Source: Rhynchopus euleeides
Taxonomy: Eukaryota; Euglenozoa; Diplonemea; Diplonemida; Diplonemidae
NCBI GenBank assembly: GCA_963210315.1
Contig: OY723289.1
Location: 1,922,001 to 1,986,000, forward strand
DNA: 64,000 nucleotides
Reading direction: 5' to 3'
Position numbers and translations under genes: made by a program
Notes under the pieces: model-generated
What the model was told of the DNA's origin: nothing
Seen by the model: only the letters and a program-made list of their open reading frames with translations
Databases searched by the model: none
Part shown: positions 51,487 through 61,146 of the stretch, in pieces
Layout: each line of letters opens with the position of its first letter
Numbering within the stretch: position 1 is the first letter of the stretch

Positions 51487-52098
51487 ATGGACGTCGTCCA
51501 GGGGGAGCCGCTTGTGGCGGTGTGCGTCCGCCTCACCGATGTCCAGAAGAGGCAGATCCGCGACAGCGTTGCACACGGCAATGGCACGACGCTTGTCATC
51601 GAGTCTGCTGCAGGCGGCCCCGACACGATCATGATGACAAAGAAGCAGCTGAGCCAGGTCGGCAACCGCAATGGGGTCCGCTTCTCTGCGGAGCAGCTGG
51701 AAGCGATCTGCCCACAGATCGCCGCAACGCTGGCTGTGTCCCTCAGCGAAGAGCAGAAGGCGTGCCTGGCTAACGCCAAGCGTGAGCTCAGGGGGTGCGA
51801 CCTCATACTCGACACGACTGTCGCAGGCAGCGACAAAATCCCTGTGACCCGCCGCATGATGCAGCAGATTGCCACCACGCCAGGGCCGGTGACCCTCTTC
51901 TTTCCGTTCGAGCACATCCAAATGATCAGCCTCTCGGGAGTGATGAACTCAGCGTGGCTGAGGCCTGTGAAGCCACACGTCGAGCGTGCGTCGAACGCAG
52001 CCTCCTCTGCTTTTGGGGGTGCCTTTGGGGGCCACGCGGGGACCCGTCTCGGAGAGTCCCTCTTTGGTTACACAGGCGTCCGGATCTTCAGAGGGTGA
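51487..52098 (+). CDS. Polinton/adenovirus-type virion-like protein (fossil)
   Basis: 203 residues from ATG 51487. Two similar modules repeat the pattern L(T/S)..Q ... G..L.I ... G.D.I..T(K/R)..(L/M).Q(V/I) ... V.F.....(L/I): residues about 12-75 and 83-150. This pattern is common in small proteins of adintoviruses, Polinton-like viruses and Polintons. The Gly/Ala-rich hydrophobic tail also fits that group. I treat it as an old virus-like copy; this frame looks whole. No capsid, ATPase, protease or polymerase genes lie nearby, so it is isolated in the host gene run. Its GC content and codon use match the host, which suggests long residence. Confidence 0.5.
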   Translation: MDVVQGEPLVAVCVRLTDVQKRQIRDSVAHGNGTTLVIESAAGGPDTIMMTKKQLSQVGNRNGVRFSAEQLEAICPQIAATLAVSLSEEQKACLANAKRELRGCDLILDTTVAGSDKIPVTRRMMQQIATTPGPVTLFFPFEHIQMISLSGVMNSAWLRPVKPHVERASNAASSAFGGAFGGHAGTRLGESLFGYTGVRIFRG

Positions 52099-53213
52099 TT
52101 GGGTCTTGGGTGGAGGTGGGGGTCGTGGGGGGGCACCCTGCTCCCTTCGTGTGGTCTCCGCGACACGCGCGTGCCCCTCGCTCCCCCGCGCACACCTTTC
52201 ATTTCACTTCACTATCATTTCTCCCATTCATGTGTTGCCGCCATGCAGTAACCAACCAGGCGCCGTGCGCTAACCCTTCGCCCCTGCGCCGTTTCATGTA
52301 TTATCACGAAGTGTGCGTTCTCGGGCGGTTTGTGGGATGCCGTCGCACCACAGCAAGACTCGGTGCAAAGGTTGGTTACTCGTGGGGGCTGCTTTGAACG
52401 ACACCCCCATCCTCCAGCGTGTCCCCGGTGGGATTCCCGCTGTTGTGTGGTATTCCCGCATTTCCCCAGGTGGTGGTGCTTTGTGTGTGGGTCTGCGTTA
52501 GATTTGTCATTTCTTGTCACACTGAAAAAGGATCGGTAGTCAGTGCACTTCGGGAGTGGTGCCGATGTCCTTTGCACTGGGCTTTCCTGCTTGGCTGAGC
52601 AGTTGTATCACCGCTATACACCGCACCTTCATCAGGCCAGCGCAGTGCGCTGTCACCAACATCCCCGGATTTGTGCACAATACATCATCATTTGTTTCGT
52701 TTCAACAGCTTGTTCCGCCCGTAATAAGAAGTCGGTAGGATGGTCGTGCCTTGTGCCCAAATTTTGCTGCAATGAGTCTCAGAAGGAGGCCCGACATGTC
52801 CTGTCTTGAGTGGTCCGTGTTCTGTGGGTGCTGTTCGTGCTCCGACACCATGTCACGAATACACTCCAGCTATTCAGGGACCAACCCGTGAGACAAGGTG
52901 GTGAACAGCTGCCCCTGAAGTACTCTTCCAGCAGCCATTGGGTGGTGGGCACGTCAAACGCAACGTTAATTTGTAATTATCGCAACCGCTGCGGTTTTCG
53001 TGCGAGTATCTGTTATATCGTCTCCCCCCTTTTCGTTTCGTTTCACCACGGACTAGTCTACCCAACGACTTGTCGGGGCGGACGGGTGATCCGACGGGTG
53101 CCGCCTGTCAAATTTTCACCCCCGTGTCGCCCGTCGGTGCCCGACATGTCCGTTGTGTTTTATCCTACGAATTCGTGGTCTTGGCAGGTTCGAAAGATGC
53201 GACCCGAGTTCGT
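52099..53213. other. Intergenic, no gene seen
   Basis: Mixed composition with no domain, RNA gene or clear repeat recognised. Confidence 0.45.
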
Positions 53214-53218
53214 GCTGG

Positions 53219-53697
53219 TTACTGGGGGGGGGCAAATACAAGGGTATACTCTTCTATTCACCGTGCCAGCTTACGTAATTCAGGGTTCCCAAAAAATTGT
53301 TTTTTAGCTGAAAAGTTGTCTACCATGCAAATACAAGAGTATATACTCTTGTATTTGCATACTAGAAATGTGGCCTCCAGGTGGGCCCTCATGGGGCAGC
53401 GGCGCCGAATAGACAATACGAGCGTCCTCTTGGCCTTTCCCACCCCCGAGGCGACTCCCACCCGACCGTGACGACTCCAGACAGGAGGCCCACTGGCCTG
53501 GGGGAGGTCATTGGAAGCACAAAATATGATGAAAACCCCACAAAAGTTCTCCAAAAGTCTAGTATGCAAATACAAGAGTATACTCTTGTATTTGCTCGGT
53601 GAACTTTTTAAAATCGCAATTTCTGGAGTACTCTTGTATTAGCATATACCCTTGTATTTGCATATACTCTTGTATTTGCCCCCCCCCCCCCCAGTAA
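53219..53697. repeat. CAAGAGTATACTCTTG palindrome island
   Basis: Bounded by TTACTGGGGG...GCAAATACAAG and its inverse, with flanks GCTGG and GATGG (four of five bases match, a possible 5-bp TSD). Inside are a perfect 36-bp palindrome (53325-53360) and a perfect 30-bp palindrome (53566-53595), both built on GCAAATACAAGAGTATAC, plus partial units to 53680. Non-repetitive DNA fills 53361-53560. Confidence 0.8.
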
Positions 53698-53777
53698 GAT
53701 GGAGAAGGGTCGGGCATCCGCCCTGTGTGCTGAAGCCGTGTCAGCGAGACATCTAAATTGTCAGCAGGATCGCTTTT

Positions 53778-54331
53778 GCGCTTCGTATCGAAGGCCCAAG
53801 TATGTGTGGAGGACACACCCGATAATACTCGCCGAGTAGTATCGATGCACTCGAGGGTGTTGGTGTTCATCGAGCACCCCCCTTGTCCCCAAATACAAAG
53901 AACGTCTTGGTGAGTCCACATCATGGCACATGGTGGTTGGTCATACTGCAATCCGTTGTGTGTTCTGCACAGATTCGTGAGTGACAGAATCCTGTCAGGA
54001 TCAGGACGGTGTCACAGGTTGCGTTACTCGTAAGAAGTAATACCCTACCGTAGGAAGCCTTCAAAGGAGGTGCCCTGGTGCAGAGAGTGCGATAGTGCTA
54101 CATTCTTCTTCTTGAAAGCAAACAAAATGTGTCTTTCATACACTGGGTGACCTCTTCATCCGTTGTGTGAAAAATGGCACCTGCTCTAAAGAAGAAATTC
54201 GCTTACTTCGTGTGCGTCCCGCAGCAGATTTGTCCGTAGATTTCTTTAGCAAACCAGGCAGGGGGAGGCAGGCATCCCTGCCCACACCCCCACCCCCACC
54301 CCACACATACTTGGGCCTTCGATACGAAGGT
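53778..54331. repeat. 29-bp perfect inverted repeat flanking 500 bases
   Basis: 53778-53806 (starting CTTCGTATCGAAGG) is the exact reverse complement of 54302-54330. The arms themselves contain the near-palindrome TTCGTATCGAA. The enclosed DNA includes a possible retroelement fragment. The arms may be the ends of a small insertion; no target duplication was identified. Confidence 0.75.
54120..54262 (+). mobile_element. Possible Copia-type LTR retrotransposon remnant
   Basis: A stretch of about 45 codons resembles the end of the Copia RNase H region, closing with the characteristic DFFSKP. It lies inside the inverted repeat at 53778-54331. It is a short, broken fossil; no other parts or LTRs are evident, and the assignment is weak. 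Confidence 0.3.
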
Positions 54332-55190
54332 GGAGGCAGCCATCCCCCCCAATGCAGTGCACCGATGGCCGGCACCTTCAACCCTGACTGCCCCACATCA
54401 CACAACACTACACACCCACCCACCCCAGCAGGCCGCTTCTTTGGGCGGGTTGCTTTTTTTTGAGGAGAGAGAGAGAAAGAGAGGGAGGGTTGTGGCTCTC
54501 TCTCTCTCTCTCTCTCGTTTCCTCTCTCTGTCTGTACCCCCCCATACCTGTATCGAATACACTCCACATACACAACACTCACCCCCCCCCCTCTGTTGCT
54601 GCTGTCTCAACAACTGCCCTCCCTCGCCCCCGGCCTGCTCTGCTGCTGAGTGGGGAGGGGGGGGGGGAGTCCACCTCCAAAGCCTCAAAAACGGCACTCT
54701 GCCCCATGCGCATTACCCCTACACACATCCCTGCGCCAAGGTTTCCCGAATAGCAGCTCTCTGCCCCGCGTGTTAATTATCCCCACCTCCCCCCACCCCC
54801 ACACAGCAACAAAAGAAACAGATTCAACCGACAAAATACAAACATCCGTTTTCCCACCCAGCCCATATCCCCCACCCACTCCCTTCCTCACCATCCTCGC
54901 TCGGCCGTAACAAAACAGAGGCTGTGCCTTGTCTCCAGCGCCCCTCCCCCCCCCGAACCCACTGACGCTTCCCCACCCCCTTCGGGGGGTGTGAACGGGC
55001 AGGGCGAGATTGTGTGGGTGGAGGGAGGGGGTGGGGGGTGAGGCCTCCTGCGGGATACGCCTCCTTCTTCTTCCCGCACACCACCCCCTCACTCCCCCCC
55101 CCCCCCCCGCAACCACCGCCGCTTTTTTTCTCCACCCCACCTCACAAATCCTGTGGCTTCTTGTTCATATTCATCTTCTTCTTCTCCCTG
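54332..55190. other. Intergenic, C/T-rich
   Basis: CT dinucleotide run (54497-54520), C runs (54575-54592, 55097-55110) and a long pyrimidine tract (55120-55190) that leads directly to the next start codon without an intervening AG. Confidence 0.45.
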
Positions 55191-56390
55191 ATGGAGGTGT
55201 CGGTGCATGTGCCGGAGGTTGGGGAGTGTGCTGTGGTGGAACTCGCAGAGGACGAGACGGTTGCAGGTTTGAGGAAGAAGCTGCTTCAGGCCGTGTCGGG
55301 CGTGGCCTGTTCGTGCCCCTTTTACCGCGTCGACATGAAGGTTCGTGGTGGTGCGAGGCTGGACGGCGAACACACCAGCGTGCGGGAGCTCGGGATCACC
55401 CACGGGGATGTGATCGACATCCACAGGGAACGGTACGCAGACATCCCTGCTCCCTGCGAATACCCGCTGCGCGACGAGACTGCCTTCCTCTCCGCCCTTG
55501 CCATCTCCCCATCAGGGCACCAGCTCTTCGCGGCGTCGCGTGAGCGTGCCACAGGGCGCGGTGTGATCAACGTGTGGGACGCAGAGTCTGTGGAGATGCT
55601 TGGAACCTTCTCGGGGCACACAGGGCACATCACAGGCCTTGCCGTGTCGCCCAGCGGTGCGCAGCTGTACTCCAGCAGCGCTGATGCGACGGTGAGGGTC
55701 TGGTGCACCACCTCACGCGAATGCCTTGCTGTTCTGGAGGGGCATAACTGCCCCGTGCAGGGCATTGCCGTGTCATCTGTGCGTGATGTGGTCTACACCA
55801 ACGGCAGCACGGACCGCACGTTGCGGGTGTGGTGCACCAGAGAGCTGCGGTGTGTCCGCACCCACGAGGTGGGGTGGACTGCAAAGGGGGTCGCGGAGTC
55901 GCCCTGTGGCGCCTATCTCTACGTCAGCTCCTTCAGCTCCGTGCAGGTGTTGCGTGCGGAGTCGCTGTCTGTCGAGGGAGTGATGCGGGGCCATTCGAGC
56001 GTGATATACGCGCTGTGCGTCGCGAAGGACGGGCGGGTCATCACCTGTGCCAACGACGACACCATCCGGGTGTGGGACCCCCACGCCCGCCTGTGCCTCA
56101 AGGTGCTGAGCGGGCACACGCGGCAGCCCAACGCGCTTGCCGTCTCCCCCTGCGGGAAGTTCCTCTACAGCGGGGGTGAGGATGTCGCGCTGCACGTGTG
56201 GGACATAGGCAGCTACGAGAGAGTCGGTGCGCTCGGGTCGTTTGACTCAGGCGTTGTCGCCCTTGTCGCATCTCCCTGTGGGAAGGCTGTGTTCGCATGC
56301 AAGCGGCAGAAGGGCGCTGCGCGCGCATCCCTCCGAGCCCTCAGGGTAGCCGATGCCCTCCCCACAGCCTCTCGGCGGATTGCCAGATAG
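55191..56390 (+). CDS. Ubiquitin-like plus WD40 repeat protein
   Basis: 399 residues from ATG 55191, a start right after the pyrimidine tract and one that keeps the whole first strand of the fold. Residues 1-80 have a ubiquitin-like pattern (MEVSVHVPEVGECAVVELAE ... VAGLRKKL ... ELGITHGDVIDI). Residues about 98-385 hold seven WD40 units: VINVWD, TVRVWC, TLRVWC, VQVLR, TIRVWD, LHVWD and a last degenerate unit near VVALVASPCGK, enough for one seven-bladed propeller. It probably serves as a protein-interaction scaffold, perhaps for ubiquitin-linked complexes. Ubl-WD40 and Ubl-repeat fusions are known from kinetoplastids and other protists. Single exon, last of the + strand run. Confidence 0.88.
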   Translation: MEVSVHVPEVGECAVVELAEDETVAGLRKKLLQAVSGVACSCPFYRVDMKVRGGARLDGEHTSVRELGITHGDVIDIHRERYADIPAPCEYPLRDETAFLSALAISPSGHQLFAASRERATGRGVINVWDAESVEMLGTFSGHTGHITGLAVSPSGAQLYSSSADATVRVWCTTSRECLAVLEGHNCPVQGIAVSSVRDVVYTNGSTDRTLRVWCTRELRCVRTHEVGWTAKGVAESPCGAYLYVSSFSSVQVLRAESLSVEGVMRGHSSVIYALCVAKDGRVITCANDDTIRVWDPHARLCLKVLSGHTRQPNALAVSPCGKFLYSGGEDVALHVWDIGSYERVGALGSFDSGVVALVASPCGKAVFACKRQKGAARASLRALRVADALPTASRRIAR

Positions 56391-57921
56391 TGTGGTGTGG
56401 TGGGGCCATCGGGAGTGCAGCAGGGTTGTATCAAGTGGGTCCTGCGCTGAAAGACTGTCGTTCAATGTTGGCCTGTGGTGGCCATCGTGTCGTGCCGAGG
56501 GGTGCTAGCCTGGGGGCAGGCTGCCTAACCCCAAGGGGGGAGTGGGGGGGGAGGTTCGGCTTTTGAGCCCTTTTGCTCTGTTCTCTGCCTGTTGGTTCCC
56601 CGCCCCGGGGTTAAACATATCGCGTAACCGCGCTCGTCTTCCCACCCTGTGCCTTTATGGCCTCTGCGTATTTTTTCTCTCAACTTTCAACCCCTAGACT
56701 GTGTGTGCTTGGAAGGATGATGATGTCTTCTCCTCCGCAAAGGCAAACCTGCCTGCAGCCACGATCCGTTCCGGGGTGGTGGTGGCCAGTCTTCCGGTGG
56801 AAGCGTCCATGGCGGCAATGCAATGATCTCAGTGCGGAGGCCAAGCGAGTATCTTGTAGTAATGTCGCCCGGGGGCCAACTTCGGAGTATTTTCACCGTG
56901 CGTGTCCTTGCGAATGCGGCTGGCAGGCTGTGGGAGTGTTCTGTGACAGAAGCACACCACCCTGCGTTGCCCCCTTTTCTCTTAGGATTCACTCGGTTCA
57001 CTAGTTATTTTTCTTTGAGAGTTGTGCAACAACGCAAGAAACTGTGCCAGTGCAGATCCTTGCAGAACATCACCACGCTTCATGACAGGCGCGTGGGGTG
57101 TTCTCACGCTCGACGAATACCCTTCGGATCTTCTCTTTGTTTCTCTTCCAGATTTGCTGCCAGATTTTGCACTAATACACAGTTTCGCGGATGGCGCGAA
57201 TTGCACAGAAAGAAGTGAAAACAGATGCGTGCCTGAATGAAAGAAGGGAAGGCAAGAGCTGCACCTGACCCGCACCCATCTTGTATTTTCCCGACGTTGC
57301 CTTTGTAGCACCTGCAAGGCTTTGGTAAAGCAGCGTGGGACAGGTCGAGCCTCGCTCGTGCTTGAAATGTGTGGGGGGCATCTTGCTGGGCAGAACGGGG
57401 GTGCCTGACGTGACATCTCGCCTGAGGGAAGAGTTGGCTCAGCCGCCAGCCGCCTAGGATGCGGGTGTTCATAGTACGGAAGGTTTTCACCGCGCAGATT
57501 GTTTTGCAAACACTTCATAAGCCCCCCAGGTGTGGGGGGTGCTCAGCGTTCGAAGACTAACTGTTGTTGCTCTGCTTCTCTTGTGATTCACTCGGTTGTG
57601 TTGGTTGTGTTCCTAACCCGGGCGGAGATGGCGAAAGTCGCAGCCAAAGCAGGCATCGCTGTCGTTGAGAAGCCAAATTGGTCATGTGTTGATCCTGATG
57701 TAACGCACAGCAGAATGCGGCGGCATAAGCCGTGTTCTCAGATTATTGACACCCCTCTTTTTGTACGTCACTGACACACCAGATGCGGTCGCACGAGCGG
57801 CTGTCGGCTCTGAAATAACCCCACGAAAAAAATTAGGGTGAAGCCCTTCAAGGAACAACGCAACAACGGGCCTCATGACATGTGTGCTGCACTGCCGATC
57901 ATCCCCTGGGCATAAACTGTT
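56391..57921. other. No supported gene; coding-like shards
   Basis: Short protein-like stretches appear in several + frames, e.g. KDDDVFSSAKANLPAATIRS near 56720, PSEYLVVMSPGGQLRSIFTV near 56850 and AKVAAKAGIAVVEKPNWS near 57630. Their frames disagree and composition is less GC-rich than in the gene run. They look like relics of decayed genes or elements. Confidence 0.35.
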
Positions 57922-58302
57922 TTGCTGTTCAGTCTGGAGCGATCCAGCGTTGCACGTCATCTCAGAGGCGATCAAGGTATATCACAGTATTTAATAGAAG
58001 GAACCCCACGGCTGCTCCGCATTTCAAGATCGAACGCTGCTGTCTCCGATGCCGGAGGGCCATGTCTACAGATCCACAATTCACTATTCGCAAAGGGGGT
58101 CTTCGCTACGGTGCCGAAAACGGTGGTTCTGGTGCATTTCCCCTTATTCCTATTGACAGGTGAAGCCCGCCGAACCTTGCCGTTAGCGAAGGCCCCCAAC
58201 GTCCGAATCATGAGTGATTCGGTGCAGGAACTGCCACAAGAACCATACCACATCACCCTAGAAAACGCTCAATGTGTTCTGTCGGCATGTTATCCTCACT
58301 AG
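57922..58302 (+). pseudogene. Unrecognised frame, faint SET-like motif
   Basis: 126 codons with non-repetitive content. A stretch reading LQIHNSLFAKGVFATVPKTV near codons 52-71 recalls the opening of SET domains (..KGVFA....). No NHxxxPN or catalytic Tyr region follows, so any SET domain would be partial. It may be a relic or chance. Confidence 0.2.
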
Positions 58303-59019
58303 CTAGGTTGCAACAGGCTGAACACCACGAATTCGATGAGAGAGGGCTTCACTCTCAAATGGTGCCAGTGCGCCACCACGGCTTGTCCAGGCGGCTCGCA
58401 TCTGGGAACCTCAGCGTGAAGCCCCATTAAGTCGCTCTTCGTGGATATCGCAGGTATCGTCCATCTGTCACCCGGCCTCAGGGAGCCCTGCGCAACCCGC
58501 CAGTGCAGCTCGGCGACGCAGACCCGGTCGGCATCAACTTAATGTATCGGTGTTCCCCCCCCCCACCACAGCGAAGCGATACGCAAATGTGTGCCAACGA
58601 AAGAATCAACCCTTCAAGGGGGCTGGTGGTTTGTTGATGTTTTCACTTGGCCGTCGCTGGGACAGAGGGGGGGGGGGGCTGTGTTCCTTCCTACCATGAA
58701 GCGGAAAAAGGCCCTTCCCCTTCCCCTTCTCCCTCAGCCTGTCCCCCCCCACCCAAACCACCCCACTTCCATGCATGGGGTGGGGCCCCGACTAGATAGT
58801 TCCAGAGCAGAAGCTGCCCGCAGGGTTTAGGGCCTGGCAATCGCCATGACCATCAGTGTAGGATTCTATATGTCTGATAATGCAGTATATCAGCCTCGTT
58901 CAGGACGGTGTGCCTGTAGAGTGTGCCTTCTCGGGGGCGAAGTTCAAAGTGAAGTTGCGAAGTAACGCGGGGTTTGTACAACTGAAGATTTAGGATTAGC
59001 ACCTTAAGTGCCACTTCAC
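58303..59019. other. No gene seen
   Basis: Contains C and G runs near 58554-58563 and 58666-58677. Nothing else is recognised. Confidence 0.4.
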
Positions 59020-59110
59020 AGGGGACTCAACACAGCCTTGAGATACAAAAGTGTGCCGCTCAACGAAGGGCATGTTTGGAGCTGTTTTTTTTACAGATTG
59101 CTGGACGAGA
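59020..59110. repeat. Dispersed 100-bp repeat, copy 2
   Basis: Diverged copy of 39706-39800, sharing GTGTGCCGCTCAACG and flanking landmarks in the same order and orientation. Confidence 0.6.
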
Positions 59111-59920
59111 GGGTGTTCCTACCGGATGTCGGAATGGATCACTTGTCGGAATCGAAGCCCCGCTACACCCCTCTCTCCCACTCCAATTGGCCACCCTGCT
59201 CCAATTGGCAACACATGTTATATCATCGCAAACAACAGCAAAAAAACGTGAGTTTCTTTGGGCCAGGCCACCAACGAAATCAGGCCCTGGGCACCTTATC
59301 GCGCCTCTCAAGGTATTCAACAGAATCGGAATCCTTGCCTCTGGGTGGTGTGGCTCTGGGGACACCTGGCAGGGCGACGCCCATTCAAAAAGTGCCACGC
59401 CTTCTGGAAACGTTGCATATGTCACTGCCTGGTCGCATGCCAGGCTGGTGGCGTGTGGCCCGTGTCGCTCCCACCAAGAACCGAAGATTCCCTTCGCTCG
59501 AAAGTGAAGAAAAGTGAGCGTCATGTGCGGTTCGGCATTGCGCCCCCGCCCCTCCCCCCCACTTTGTGCAAACAAACAAGTTGCATTTCTGAGCCTTTTA
59601 GCCTTTTTGCTGGATCTTTGCCAACCGGATCTCACCAGACCCGGGGTGGGCGCTCGCAAGAGTGGGTGCCTCTGCGGTCTATCCGGCAAGTGTATCTGAT
59701 GCTGTATTTTTTTTGTGATGGTGGTGTCGCGATTCACGCACCAACAGAGGTTTTTTTTGGGAAGGCCGCGGCACGTGAGGCAAGGAAATTGTGGCAAAAA
59801 GCCACCCGGTGTGGGGGTTCTCGCAAGGGTGTGTGGTGAACCTCCCTCGAGGCTCTGTCCAACAACCAGACAAACCGGGATTCTTGGCAAACCATTACGT
59901 GTCTTGTGACAACAATGTGC
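59111..59920. other. No supported gene
   Basis: A 300-codon minus-strand frame (59060-59962) is open but starts inside the neighbouring palindromic element and shows no domain; it is Pro/Arg/Cys-rich. I regard it as probable chance or a relic. Confidence 0.35.
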
Positions 59921-59925
59921 CATGC

Positions 59926-60446
59926 TGGGGTAATCAGGCTGGGGGAAAAAACAACAAATCACAACGAATCACACCCGATCACAACAAATCACAACGCCAA
60001 ATGTTGTGATTTGTTGTGATTTGTTGCGATTTGTTGCGATTTGTTGTGGCCAGTTGTGATTTGTTGCGACCAGTTGTGACGACTTGTGACCCTTTTGTGA
60101 TGAGTTGTGATGAGTTGTGATGAGGTGTGATCTGTTGTGATCTGTTGTGATCGCGATCCAAAATTTCGAAAAATTAAAATTTTGGATCGCGATCACAACA
60201 GATCACAACAGATCACAACAGATCACACCTCATCACAACTCATCACAAAAGGGTCACAAGTCGTCACAACTGGTCACAACAAATCACACCACGTCACACC
60301 TAGTCACAACAAATCACAACTGGCCGCAACAAATCGCAAAAAATCACAACAAATCACAACATTTGCCTTGTGATTTGTTGTGATCTGTTGTGATCGGGTG
60401 TGATTTGTTGTGATTTGTTGTTTTTTTCCCCAGCCTGATTACCCCA
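59926..60446. mobile_element. Nested palindromic element with 5-bp TSD
   Basis: 521 bp flanked by CATGC on both sides (59921-59925, 60447-60451). Terminal inverted repeats start TGGGGTAATCAGGCTGGGG and run about 70 bases into CACAAC repeats. Inside, 10-bp units of the type GATCACAACA fill both arms. Order: outer arm (59960-59998), inner arm in opposite sense (60003-60160), AT-rich core palindrome (about 60150-60195), then mirror inner and outer arms. It has no coding capacity. It looks like a foldback/MITE-type DNA transposon, probably recent given intact arms and TSD. Confidence 0.9.
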
Positions 60447-60579
60447 CATGCAAACAAGCCTGCGCCTCTCCCCTCTCATCAGGTCCAGCTTTCTCAAACT
60501 CAGCCCCGCCAGGCTCTCCAAGCGAGCTGCAGGGTGGGTGTTGTCGATGCCCTCTTTTTCCATCCTCTTTATCCCCCCA

Positions 60580-60770
60580 CCACTCTCTCTCTCTCTCCTG
60601 CCCCTCTATTCTTTGAAGTGTGGGTGCCCCCCCAAAAAAAAAGGACTAACAATGCAAGCAGGTGCTGGGAGACTTGCTTTTCCATTCAATCTCGACAATA
60701 AAAATACCCCCCTCCCTCTCTCTCTCTCTCTCCTGCCCCTATATCTTATTTGAAGTGCGGGTGCCCCCTA
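60580..60770. repeat. Local duplication with CT tracts
   Basis: Two direct copies, about 60582-60635 and 60715-60772, of a CT run followed by CCTGCCCCT, a TGAAGTG-GGGTGCCCCC block and flanks. Between them lies the third copy of the dispersed 40-bp repeat (60661-60700). Confidence 0.65.
60661..60700. repeat. Dispersed 40-bp repeat, copy 3
   Basis: GGTGCTGGGAGACTTGC then TTTTCCATTCAATCTCGACA, matching 26432-26470 and 41107-41146. Confidence 0.75.
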
Positions 60771-60772
60771 GA

Positions 60773-61146
60773 ATGTCCCCTGCAGCCCCTCCCTCCAAGA
60801 TCTGCTCTTTCTCTCCCCCCCCCCCTCTCTCTCTCTCTTGTGTGTCCCCGCCGTGACAGGCCGCCTCCCTGCAACTTCAACATGGGATCGGCTGTGCGCG
60901 TTTAACCTGTTTTTTTTGACACGCATCCTCCTCCCGGGATTCTCTCCCCACGCCACACCCAACACCCGTCTCGCCTCCGCCCCCCCCCCCCGACTCCTTT
61001 GTTTATCCTGTCTCGTGTCTCTCTCGTTCGTTTCTCAGAGAGGGATCAAATCGTGTGCTTGTGATGACCCCCCCTGCCCCGTGGGGGCGGTGGTGTTCTG
61101 GAGCGGGGGTCCTGGCGTTCCCAACAGTATGAAAGAGTTGTGCGCA
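60773..61146. other. No gene seen
   Basis: CT- and C-rich spacer (runs at 60816-60838 and 60977-60991). Confidence 0.4.

Noticed and set aside
59060-59962. 300-codon minus-strand gene
   Set aside because: It starts inside the palindromic element, has no domain, and has Pro/Cys/Arg-biased content.
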